DNA of 64,000 bases from positions 1 through 64,000 of the forward strand of contig QKIH01000004.1 in NCBI GenBank assembly GCA_003249645.1, read 5' to 3'. Of this stretch, positions 44,548 through 53,503 are shown piece by piece. Position 1 is the first letter of the stretch, and the number at the start of each line of letters is the position of its first letter. The notes beneath the pieces are model-generated. The model saw only the letters and a program-made list of their open reading frames with translations. It was not told where the DNA came from and did no database searches. This DNA comes from Desulfobulbaceae bacterium. Its GTDB lineage: Bacteria; Desulfobacterota; Desulfobulbia; Desulfobulbales; Desulfocapsaceae. A program made the position numbers and the translations under genes.

Positions 44548-45588
44548 TTATGGGAAACAGGGGATATTCATCAATCCTGCAGTTTCATCCAGCCCCAGCA
44601 TCAGGTTCATATTCTGAATCGCCTGTCCGGAAGCACCTTTTCCAATATTGTCGATGGCGCTTAAAATAATCAGGCGTCTGGTTCTTTTTTCTACAACGAT
44701 GCTGATATCACAGTAGTTGCTGCCCTTGATATGCTGCAGGGAGGGTACCGCACCGGGAGGGCATATACGGACAAAAGGCTCTCCTGCATAGGTTTCCTCA
44801 TAAAGAGCCTGGAGTTCTTCTTGTGTGCAGGGCGTGAGCGGTTCGACATAAATGGTGCTCAATATGCCGCGATTGATCGGCAGCAGGTGCGGGGTAAAGG
44901 TTACGGTCACCAGATCTTCGGCAAGAGCCGAAAGCTCCTGTTCGATTTCTGGTGTATGGCGGTGAACTCCGCCAACTTTGTATGCTCTGAAACCGTCATA
45001 TACTTCACAGAAGAGGGTCGCTACATTGGCGGAGCGACCTGCACCGCTTGTGCCGCTCTTGGAATCGATAATAACACGATCCAATGCAATGAGCTTCTTG
45101 TCAAGCAGAGGTTTTAAACCGAGAATCGCTGTAACCGGGAAACAGCCGGTGTTGGCTGTCAGTCTGGTCGTTTTGATTTGTTCCCGATACAGTTCAGGAA
45201 GACCGTAAACTGCCTGCTTGATGTATTCAGGGCTTGAGTGCGGCTGATACCATTCTTCATAGGTGGCAAGGTCGCGTATCCGGTAATCAGCACTGAGATC
45301 GATAACCTTTTTACCAGCTTCAAGCAGGGCCGGAACAATGTTCATGGCCGTTTTATGAGGAACTGCAGTAAAGAAGAGATCAGCTTTGTCGATGAGCTCA
45401 TCACCGGAAATGTCTTCACAGACAAGATCAACCCTGCCGCGCAGGTTGGGATAGATGTCAGAGAGCTTCATCCCGGCATATTGTCTTGATGTGGCAACAG
45501 TGAGTTCAACCTGATCATGATTGGCCAGCAGTCTGGTCAATTCCGCTCCGGTGTAGCCGGAGACTCCGATAATTCCGATTCGGTTCAT
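44548..45588 (-). CDS. argC: N-acetyl-gamma-glutamyl-phosphate reductase
   Basis: A 346-aa NADPH-dependent enzyme of arginine synthesis. The nucleotide motif GVSGYTGAELTRLL is at the N-terminus, the catalytic Cys in ANTGCFPVTAILGLKPL near residue 145, and the His/Arg segment HRHTPEIEQEL near 215. The length and motifs are typical of type 1 ArgC. ATG 45588 has AAAGGTTACC upstream. It may be co-transcribed with the PilZ protein gene upstream (124-base gap); other arg genes are absent. Confidence 0.95.
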   Translation of the reverse strand: MNRIGIIGVSGYTGAELTRLLANHDQVELTVATSRQYAGMKLSDIYPNLRGRVDLVCEDISGDELIDKADLFFTAVPHKTAMNIVPALLEAGKKVIDLSADYRIRDLATYEEWYQPHSSPEYIKQAVYGLPELYREQIKTTRLTANTGCFPVTAILGLKPLLDKKLIALDRVIIDSKSGTSGAGRSANVATLFCEVYDGFRAYKVGGVHRHTPEIEQELSALAEDLVTVTFTPHLLPINRGILSTIYVEPLTPCTQEELQALYEETYAGEPFVRICPPGAVPSLQHIKGSNYCDISIVVEKRTRRLIILSAIDNIGKGASGQAIQNMNLMLGLDETAGLMNIPCFP

Positions 45589-45712
45589 TGGGTAACCTTT
45601 TATGTTAAGTCATCTGCCGTCAGCCGTGACCTGATAACGGCAGGGGGATTTTCTTCAGGGGTCAATAGATTAGTAGAAATGACGATGACTGGCAATTGAA
45701 AAAAAGTTCCGC

Positions 45713-47077
45713 TCAGGTGTCCCCGGAGAAAAGATACCGGTTAATGGTTTCTATGAGGAACGAATGAAGGTTGTAAAATTCAATCCCGAACCGTGATTCA
45801 CTGCTGTTTTGTTTGATGTTCCTGATTAGGCCATGGATTTTCTGTTCTTCCTTCATACCCGGCAGCAGACATTGCAGCTCAATCTGCTGTTCGATATGAA
45901 TAGCAGGCAGAGGTTCATTGCCGCGATTTTTGATTTCGCAGAGACTGCCGTTGCTGCTGAGATCGATCAGTGCACCGAAATATTCCTTGCCGTCACCGAA
46001 GTTGAGGGTGCAGGGAATATAGATCTGGTTTCTTTTGGTTTGGCGCAGTTCACGGTAGTGGATGGCGGAAGGGTAATCAAGATACAAGAGATCCTGCGGG
46101 TTATTTGAGACCGACAGGATGGTTGACTTGAAGAGACAGAGCTTGCCCATGTGGAGATATTTTACCATCACGTGACAACTGCGCTTCTTCTCATTGCTGA
46201 GAGTTCTGAATTGTGGCGGACTGGTGACAATAACATAATTGTCGGGCAGCATACCGACTGTTGTACAGTCGTAGGCACCTTCAAGTTGTGAAAACTCGAG
46301 CTTTATCCTGGATCCGATGTCAAGCGAAAGCCGCTGACCGATGGTTGATACCTTTCTCAGACGATTTTGCTCAGGCTCTTTATTACCCTTAGCAAAAGAA
46401 GCGATGGACGCGTACTCATCTTTTAGCCTGAATCCTTCCATGATTAGGGCGATGAGCGGTTTATACAGATTTTGCTGACGCTGACCGTTGAAGTGCATGA
46501 GCTCAAGAACAACATCATCCCAGCAGATTATTTCAAAGAAGGCATCTTCTCCTTCAATGACTTCTGTTTCAGCGGCAAGCGGCAGACCTTTATGAACATA
46601 GATGAAACCCGTTTCATTTTTACCATAGATCTTAATGGTACAGGTTCTTTCTTCTGTTTCAAGCAGCTGGAGCAGAGAGTGGGTTGGAATATCGTTGTAG
46701 TTGACAATGGAGCCCGCCAACAGCAGTTCCGTGATCTGTTCGAAAAGAAGGGCTGTATTTATCGGCTTTGCATGGTAAAAGGTGGCACCTGGCGGAGGCT
46801 TGCGTTCGGCCCGTGGTGTTTGTCCGGGTGTGTCAATGGCGATAATCGGCACGGTCGGAAACTGTCCGGCAATGTGTGTGAGGATGGCCGCCCCTTGGTC
46901 ATCAAGTATTGCGGTAGAACACAAAATGATGTTAACAGGTTGTCTTTTCAGGATATTGACGGCATAAATCTCATCACGTGCAGTAAGGATATCAAGTTCT
47001 GTCTGCCATTCATGAAAAATCGACAGAATATGATCGAGGCTTTCAATATCTTTTTCTATGATCAGGAGTGACTGCAT
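45713..47077 (-). CDS. REC-DUF4388-PilZ c-di-GMP receptor-type protein
   Basis: A 454-aa protein in the order: receiver-like domain (1-120), DUF4388/PATAN-like domain (about 125-225, PTHSLLQLLETEERTCTIKI...GFIYVHKGLP), a YcgR-N-like beta domain (about 245-335) and a C-terminal PilZ domain. The PilZ domain has the c-di-GMP motifs RQTKR (345-349) and DLSSNG (372-377), so ligand binding is likely. The receiver has Cys/Ser at 53-54 where the phospho-acceptor Asp is expected but keeps Lys104, so it is probably not phosphorylated. It diverges from tgt. A motility or adhesion role is inferred. Confidence 0.8.
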   Translation of the reverse strand: MQSLLIIEKDIESLDHILSIFHEWQTELDILTARDEIYAVNILKRQPVNIILCSTAILDDQGAAILTHIAGQFPTVPIIAIDTPGQTPRAERKPPPGATFYHAKPINTALLFEQITELLLAGSIVNYNDIPTHSLLQLLETEERTCTIKIYGKNETGFIYVHKGLPLAAETEVIEGEDAFFEIICWDDVVLELMHFNGQRQQNLYKPLIALIMEGFRLKDEYASIASFAKGNKEPEQNRLRKVSTIGQRLSLDIGSRIKLEFSQLEGAYDCTTVGMLPDNYVIVTSPPQFRTLSNEKKRSCHVMVKYLHMGKLCLFKSTILSVSNNPQDLLYLDYPSAIHYRELRQTKRNQIYIPCTLNFGDGKEYFGALIDLSSNGSLCEIKNRGNEPLPAIHIEQQIELQCLLPGMKEEQKIHGLIRNIKQNSSESRFGIEFYNLHSFLIETINRYLFSGDT

Positions 47078-47201
47078 GGCCGGGAGTCGTTGAGGTTTGA
47101 CAAATTTATCATATATAATTAACTATGCATGAAATACGTCAAATATACAAATTCAGGAAAATATACTAAGCTCTACTTTCTACTCTGTCCATGCCTGTTA
47201 G

Positions 47202-48362
<1,161 letters not shown>

Positions 48363-48462
48363 TTACATTTATCTAGATTTATATCACGAGTTATCGCAAA
48401 CGTGTCAAGCTGACACAAGCACGATTTTTAAGTAATCAAAACGAACCTATTTGGAGGCAAAT

Positions 48463-48819
48463 ATGACTGGAGTAGCCTATGCGGCAGCACCTGCGGCCGG
48501 TGCCGGCGCCGGCGCAGCAGGAGGAATCGCTTCTTTTATTCCGATTATTCTTATTTTCGTAGTTTTCTATTTTCTGCTTATCCGTCCCCAGCAGAAACAG
48601 GTGAAAGAACACCAGAAGTACCTGAGCGAACTGAAATCCGGAACCAAGGTTGTGACTAAAGGCGGTATTCACGGCACAATCACCGGACTGACAGATACTG
48701 TCATTACACTTGAGATTGCTCAAGACGTCAGAATCAAAGTTTCCAGAGACGCAATAGCAGGACCTGTTGCCGTTCCGGGAGCTGATACAAAAGATCAGAA
48801 GAAGATTAAAGCCGGCTGA
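48463..48819 (+). CDS. yajC: Preprotein translocase subunit YajC
   Basis: A 118-aa protein with one membrane helix (FIPIILIFVVFYFLLI), the positive-inside RPQQKQ and the downstream SELKSGTKVVTKGGIHGTI domain typical of YajC. An Ala/Gly-rich leader (about 25 residues) precedes the helix. It associates with SecDF, but a terminator and rnhA follow here instead of secD. ATG 48463 has TTGGAGGCAA; an in-frame TTG at 48451 overlaps that site. Confidence 0.94.
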   Translation: MTGVAYAAAPAAGAGAGAAGGIASFIPIILIFVVFYFLLIRPQQKQVKEHQKYLSELKSGTKVVTKGGIHGTITGLTDTVITLEIAQDVRIKVSRDAIAGPVAVPGADTKDQKKIKAG

Positions 48820-48866
48820 GGTATAGGCGGCTGTTAATGCGCAGGTGCGCGGTATTCGTGTTTTCG

Positions 48867-48904
48867 AAGTCACTGCTGACAGGGTCGGCAGTGACTTTTT
48901 TTTG
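48867..48904 (+). terminator. Terminator after yajC
   Basis: A 13-bp stem AAGTCACTGCTGA / TCGGCAGTGACTT (one G-U pair) with a 5-base loop merges into a run of eight or more T. Very strong. Confidence 0.9.
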
Positions 48905-48928
48905 TTTCAATAACAGACGGAACTATAA

Positions 48929-49627
48929 ATGGCAAAAAAGAAATTTTATGCTGTTGCTGCCGGCAATCGTACTGGAATTTTTCAAACCTGGCCAGAATGT
49001 GAGACCCAGGTAAAAGGTGTCGCAGGAGCAAGATATAAAAGTTTCGACAGCCGTGAAGAGGCCGAGAAATGGCTGGCTGACGGCGGGGTATACGAGAAGA
49101 AACCGAAGACCGTAAAAACAGCTGCAGATGCCGTAACACCTGAGCATAAATCAATCAGCGGCAAGCTGCTGGTGTATACCGACGGCAGCAGCCTGAATAA
49201 CCCGGGGCCCGGAGGCTGGGCAGTGGTTATCCTTGAATCGGACGGTCCAAATGAACTCTTCGGCGCTTTTCGGAAAACAACCAACAACCGGATGGAATTG
49301 CTTGCCTGTATAAAGGCGCTAGAAGCAGTGAAGGAAAATGGACTGGAGGCACTGCTTCATACCGATTCAAGTTATGTTGTAAATGGTATCGAGAAGGGCT
49401 GGGCAAAGTCATGGCGAAAAAGAGGCTGGCGAAAAAGTGATGGCAACGAGGCCTTGAATAGTGACCTCTGGGCACGTCTGCTTGATCTGGTGGAAAAGGT
49501 TCCGGTAAGCTTCAAGTGGGTTAAGGGCCATGCCGGGAATGAATATAATGAACGTTGTGACCAGCTGGCAGTTGCAGCGGCAAAAGATCACCCCTCTGCC
49601 ATAGATGAAGGCTACGAGAGGGCTTGA
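48929..49627 (+). CDS. rnhA: Ribonuclease HI with N-terminal viroplasmin domain
   Basis: A 232-aa protein. Residues 1-50 form the caulimovirus-viroplasmin-like fold (KKKFYAVAAGNRTGIFQTW...YKSFDSREEAEKWL), which binds RNA/DNA hybrids in eukaryotic RNase H1. Residues 75-225 are RNase HI with the four acidic catalytic positions in VYTDGSSLNNPGPGGWA, NNRMELLA, LHTDSSYV and NERCDQLA. It removes RNA from RNA-DNA hybrids. It overlaps the convergent yigZ gene by 16 bases. Confidence 0.92.
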   Translation: MAKKKFYAVAAGNRTGIFQTWPECETQVKGVAGARYKSFDSREEAEKWLADGGVYEKKPKTVKTAADAVTPEHKSISGKLLVYTDGSSLNNPGPGGWAVVILESDGPNELFGAFRKTTNNRMELLACIKALEAVKENGLEALLHTDSSYVVNGIEKGWAKSWRKRGWRKSDGNEALNSDLWARLLDLVEKVPVSFKWVKGHAGNEYNERCDQLAVAAAKDHPSAIDEGYERA

Positions 49628-50250
49628 CCGTTTTCTTCTCCTTTCACAGTGATAATCAGTTCCAGATAGTTCATCTGCTGGAGCTGTTGCTGAAATGTCT
49701 GTGAACATTCTTTTGCTACGGCAACCTCCAAAGTGATCACTGATTCATACCTCGCCTCTGTAATCTCGGCCTGATGGCGACCGATAATCTGCTCGACTGC
49801 CGGTTGAAGAGGATAGGGGAGAATGACGGAAAAATGAACTAACTGCGTTTTTATCTTTGTCTTAATATCCTGCAGGGCCAGTTGAACGGATTTGCTGTAG
49901 GCCCGGGTTAATCCTCCGGTACCAAGTTTCACCCCGCCGTAATATCTGGTAACAATAGCACCGATTTCCCCGATTCCTGAATGCGAAAGAACATGCAGCA
50001 TGGGCTTGCCGGCACATCCTTTGGGTTCCCCGTCATCACTCATCCCCCTTTTCGTCGAATCATCGGGAGCACCGGTTATGTATGCCCAGCAGTTGTGGCT
50101 TGCACCTTTGTGCTCTTTTCTGACGAGATCAAGCGTATGAGAAAAACTCTCAGGGTTTGCCGTATGGAAAAGATATGCAATAAAAAGACTTTTCGTTATC
50201 CGATTCTCTATGCTGACTGAAGATGCAGGAATCGGATAACTGCCGCTCAT
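49612..50250 (-). CDS. YigZ/IMPACT family protein
   Basis: A 212-aa member of UPF0029 (IMPACT). The core SHNCWAYITGAPDDSTKRGMSDDGEPKGCAGKPML, split here only to note the DDGEP motif, and IVTRYYGGVKLGTGGL are unmistakable. A C-terminal ferredoxin-like domain (VITLEVAVAKECSQTF) completes the family length. The biochemical role is uncertain; the family is linked to translation or proline dipeptidase-like annotation. It lies 3 bases after the 97-aa gene upstream. Confidence 0.88.
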   Translation of the reverse strand: MSGSYPIPASSVSIENRITKSLFIAYLFHTANPESFSHTLDLVRKEHKGASHNCWAYITGAPDDSTKRGMSDDGEPKGCAGKPMLHVLSHSGIGEIGAIVTRYYGGVKLGTGGLTRAYSKSVQLALQDIKTKIKTQLVHFSVILPYPLQPAVEQIIGRHQAEITEARYESVITLEVAVAKECSQTFQQQLQQMNYLELIITVKGEENGQALS

Positions 50251-50253
50251 AGT

Positions 50254-50547
50254 TTACAGGCTGAAGTTCTGCATGTTTACAACTTCAATTGCCAGGGTTG
50301 TTCTCGCATCGGCATTTGGTTCAACGCCTTTTTTTTCACACCATTGTGGAAAGGTTTCCGGATCGATGAAAACTTTTATCACCTGGTCTCCCTGGCTTTC
50401 TACATTTGCCTTGGCTTTTTCTGCAAGCTCAAGCCATTTTTCATAGGGTTGAGGAATAAGATGGGCATCAGAAAAAATTGTCATCAATTTGTCCCAGTCT
50501 TCTTTTTTATACCAGACCATGGCCTGGATCATTGCCTGCTGTGTCAT
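50254..50547 (-). CDS. Conserved small protein of unknown function
   Basis: A 97-aa soluble protein with no recognised family. It is rich in Trp and charged residues (AMVWYKKEDWDKLMTIFSDA, then YEKWLELAEKAKANVE) and ends VVNMQNFSL. ATG 50547 has AGGAGAC upstream, so the longer in-frame reading to 50625 is rejected. It is translated just before yigZ and probably co-transcribed. An alpha-rich cytosolic fold is likely; no catalytic motif seen. Confidence 0.7.
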   Translation of the reverse strand: MTQQAMIQAMVWYKKEDWDKLMTIFSDAHLIPQPYEKWLELAEKAKANVESQGDQVIKVFIDPETFPQWCEKKGVEPNADARTTLAIEVVNMQNFSL

Positions 50548-50847
50548 GATTTGTTGTCTCCTGTAGAATAATAAAATAACAGGCTCGACTCTATTCGAAA
50601 AGAATCGCGGAGTAAAGCCTAACATGCAGTTTTTCAGCGGGGAGATGATGCTAATGGAATGTGAGAATTGAAGATCATATTAAGGTAGCTTCTGTAAGCC
50701 TCTTGTTTCATAGAGAAGATGAAAATGGCTGATTTTCCTTTGTATCAATTCTGTATCGATCTTTTCATAAAACTGGCCGAACGTGGTGCCGAAAAGGATT
50801 CTGCTGCAATATTTACGACTTGAACCGTTCGACTGGTCTATGTTTTG
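50548..50847. other. Intergenic region with a possible 32-aa ORF
   Basis: Between two minus-strand genes. The plus strand carries ATG 50725 to TGA 50823, encoding 32 residues (MADFPLYQFCIDLFIKLAER...). The frame has coding-like composition and a GAGAAG upstream, but there is no family match. It may be a small gene, a gene remnant or chance. Confidence 0.3.
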
Positions 50848-51879
50848 CTACCACTGTGCTGTCTTATCGTAGGCGCATTCTTTATGAATTGCTTCGAAGA
50901 CATCGCGTCTGTGTTCGAACAGGTCAACTATTTCAGGATCTAGCTGTTTACCCTTTTCGGCTATAATGAGTTTTGTGGCACTGGGAAACGGCAAAGGGTC
51001 TTTATACGGTCGCCTTGAAAGAATTGCATCAAGGGCATCACCGAAAGCAACGATACGGGCAGAAAGAGGAATCTCTATGCCTTTCAGTTTATAGGGATAG
51101 CCGCTTCCGTCCCATCGTTCGTGATGGAAGAGAACTATTTCAAAGGCTGTACGAAGAAAAGCAGAGCCTGTTTCCTCATGGAGTTCCTTTAAAATAGCGG
51201 CACCGTTGATGGTGTGATTTTTTACAACCTCAAATTCCTGGGCTGAATAGCCGCCGCGTTTAGTTAAAATAGCATCTGGAATTGTTATTTTACCAATGTC
51301 ATGGAGTACGCTCAGATTGGTAATGTCTTCAATGAGCTGCATGCTTAAACCGAGATCAGGATAATTTTCATACAGTTCTTGGGCGATTACTCTGCAAAAA
51401 CGTTTCAATCGCTGCAGGTGAGGCGCTGTTTCGCAGCTTCTTAAGGCGACCATCTCCGCAAAAGCGGCGATCAGTTTTTCATGATCTTCAAGTCGTAAAA
51501 GGCGGTTGGCTGCCTTTAACCGTAATTCAAGTTCCTGTCTTATGACCGGTTTTGTGACATAATCATCTGCCTGGAGAGTGAGCCCGGTAATGAGTTTTTC
51601 TTTTTCCGTGCTTGTGGTGAGAATCATCAAATAAGTATAACACGTTTCGTGCTCTCTGATATATTTCACCAGTTCAAATCCATTGCCGTCCGGCATTTCA
51701 AGATCAGAAAGAACAATGCGTATTCTGTGTTTATCCCAGATCTCTCTGGCCTCATTTCCGCTGGCCGTTGTTAAAACCTCATATCCAAGTGCTTCAAGAT
51801 GGTTCTGCAGGATTTTTCGTTGCGTATCTTCATCTTCTACGATCAGGATCTGCTGTTTCTCTGTGATGGATAAGTTCAT
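50848..51879 (-). CDS. Response regulator with HD-GYP c-di-GMP phosphodiesterase domain
   Basis: A 343-aa RpfG-like protein. The receiver domain (1-125) is complete: ILIVEDED, phospho-acceptor Asp59 in LSDLEMPDGNG and Lys110. The HD-GYP domain has HDIGKITIPDAIL (His193-Asp194), HHERWDGSGYP (252-262) and GDALDAI where DVYDA is usual. It should degrade c-di-GMP upon phosphorylation. No kinase gene is adjacent. Together with two PilZ proteins and pilT it points to c-di-GMP control of surface motility. Confidence 0.9.
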   Translation of the reverse strand: MNLSITEKQQILIVEDEDTQRKILQNHLEALGYEVLTTASGNEAREIWDKHRIRIVLSDLEMPDGNGFELVKYIREHETCYTYLMILTTSTEKEKLITGLTLQADDYVTKPVIRQELELRLKAANRLLRLEDHEKLIAAFAEMVALRSCETAPHLQRLKRFCRVIAQELYENYPDLGLSMQLIEDITNLSVLHDIGKITIPDAILTKRGGYSAQEFEVVKNHTINGAAILKELHEETGSAFLRTAFEIVLFHHERWDGSGYPYKLKGIEIPLSARIVAFGDALDAILSRRPYKDPLPFPSATKLIIAEKGKQLDPEIVDLFEHRRDVFEAIHKECAYDKTAQW

Positions 51880-52213
51880 AAAACACCTGTTGCTGACTGA
51901 AATTTATGGTCATCCGGCTTTTGCTGACTCCTTTTCTTTCCCTTCAATGGACGGCATCTTGTCTGTCCTGAGGGAAGAGTTCTTTTACAGAGAATATCTC
52001 TAGAGAAAGACAGAAGAATACTCTGTAATATGCCACAACTCTGTTGTATCAAAAATTGGAAGGTATCACAAGTTGACGTAAACGAATGTTTTGTCAGATC
52101 TGTGTACTACATTTTTTACTTTTCAATTTACTTTTATTACTACTGAATTATGATAGGGATTAGGAAAATACCTGGTGAAATCTACATCTTTTTAAATTCA
52201 ACTGGAGGAAAGA
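51880..52213. other. Divergent intergenic region HD-GYP/dsrE-like
   Basis: No gene seen. A possible promoter for the downstream DsrE gene is TTTACT (52127-52132), 16 bases, TATGAT (52149-52154). An additional TTGACG at 52073 has no good -10 partner. The ribosome site is ACTGGAGGAAAG. Confidence 0.4.
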
Positions 52214-52564
52214 ATGGCAAATTTTCTGTTTGTATTACGTGAAAATAATAACGAGAAGGCTACCCGCTGTTTTCAATTTGCGAAGATAGCACACTCGAAA
52301 GGTCACACGGTAAACATATTTCTGATTGACAGTGGTGTTGACTGGGCGGTTAAAGGAAAAGACGGTTCTCAAAAGACTGATACCGGAGACTGCGTTAATG
52401 ACTATCTACCTTATCTGATAGAAAATAGTGTCGAAACAGGTGTCTGCACTCCCTGTGCTAAGAATCGAGGACTGGATGAAGCCAACTTCAATACCAATAT
52501 GGTGCTTGACGGGGGGCCGCATCTGATTGATATGGCCGCTGAGGCAAAAGTATTCAATTTTTAA
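52214..52564 (+). CDS. DsrE-family small sulfur-relay-type protein
   Basis: A 116-aa protein of the DsrE/DsrF-like fold: ANFLFVLRENNNEKATRCFQFAKIA, a long middle loop, and a conserved-type cysteine loop GVCTPCAKNRGL near residue 78, then LIDMAAEAKVFNF. DsrE homologues carry sulfur as persulfide on such cysteines. Here it is monocistronic with a strong ribosome site and terminator, so it may be abundant. No dsrF/dsrH partner is linked, so the role is only inferred from family. Confidence 0.85.
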   Translation: MANFLFVLRENNNEKATRCFQFAKIAHSKGHTVNIFLIDSGVDWAVKGKDGSQKTDTGDCVNDYLPYLIENSVETGVCTPCAKNRGLDEANFNTNMVLDGGPHLIDMAAEAKVFNF

Positions 52565-52594
52565 CGTCTTGCAGGAATAGTTTTAAAAAAAAAT

Positions 52595-52629
52595 ACCCTC
52601 CCGGCAACGAGCTGAGAGGGTTTTTTTTT
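52595..52629. terminator. Terminator after the dsrE-like gene
   Basis: ACCCTC / GAGGGT, extended by flanking A and T runs (AAAAAAAAAT and TTTTTTTTTA), with a 15-base loop. It fits termination on both strands and lies between convergent genes. Confidence 0.8.
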
Positions 52630-52649
52630 ATCATTCACGAGGGAATGTA

Positions 52650-53147
52650 TCAGGGCCTTAGATAGAAACCTAACTCTTTGTTGTATGCAGTATCATCTTT
52701 GAATTTGCAGCCAATTCGATTGCCAGCTACTGTCTCAACCGAAAAATTTCTTGTGATTTGGGTGTGTCTTTTATCATCCAGGACAAAATCTATAGATCCA
52801 TTCTGACCAGGAATGAATTTATTAAAGCCGACTACCTCGAGCTGGGCGCCTCCCATAGAGAGATCTTTAATTTTTACCAGCCGCTTTTGCCCGGTTCCAA
52901 GTGTGAATGTTCCGACCAGATCGGTTGATTTTCTGTATGTCTGACGGTAGTCAAAATGGACCTTGAACTGTGTTGAACAGGAGCAGAGAACGTTAACCGT
53001 GAGTTTTCTTTGGGGAAAATTGTCTGTTGAAACCGATTTGGCTTTTTTGCAGTTCGGGCAAACAATGACAGCCGTTCCATTTGCCCTGACATAGGTTTTT
53101 GAAATTTTATCTTCCGTAATAAAATTTTGATTTTTCTGATTTATCAT
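52650..53147 (-). CDS. PilZ-domain protein with N-terminal zinc-ribbon-like motif
   Basis: A 165-aa protein. The N-terminal part has paired cysteines (VCPNCKK at 30-33 and CSC at 55-57) that could form a zinc ribbon. The C-terminal PilZ domain shows RQTYR (68-72) and DLSMGG (95-100), matching the c-di-GMP RxxxR and (D/N)xSxxG motifs. It probably binds c-di-GMP. ATG 53147 has GGGGAGGC; the upstream reading to 53201 is rejected. It diverges from an acyl-CoA ligase gene. Confidence 0.85.
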   Translation of the reverse strand: MINQKNQNFITEDKISKTYVRANGTAVIVCPNCKKAKSVSTDNFPQRKLTVNVLCSCSTQFKVHFDYRQTYRKSTDLVGTFTLGTGQKRLVKIKDLSMGGAQLEVVGFNKFIPGQNGSIDFVLDDKRHTQITRNFSVETVAGNRIGCKFKDDTAYNKELGFYLRP

Positions 53148-53503
53148 AATAGCCTCCCCAGACTTAATTTGATAAATTTTATTATATTTCATTCCTATCA
53201 AAATTCAAGGGTGAATAGCCGTCGCTGCATATTAAATCGCTGTCCCTGGGAAAATAATAGAACGGTTCATATGGGGGGAGATTGCATAGCTGAAAAATTT
53301 ATAGGGTTTACACCTCTTAGAAACAGGTGTTGCCGTCCAGGATTTATTTTAGGGTGAGAAAGTAGGGCAAATTATGATATAACAAACAGTTTTTCGAGTG
53401 TGCTTATTCTGCACTCTGCATTGTAGCATAGAAATCTGATAGAGAAATTGTGTAAGTGCAATTATTAGCGGGCGTTAGCCTGTTTGCTGAGAAGGAGAAA
53501 TCA
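53148..53503. other. Divergent intergenic region pilZ / acyl-CoA ligase
   Basis: No gene seen. A 6-bp hairpin ACACCT-cttagaaac-AGGTGT (53308-53330 approx.) and GAGTGTGC/GCACTC near 53400-53420 stand out. The region is AT-rich toward the PilZ start. Confidence 0.4.
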
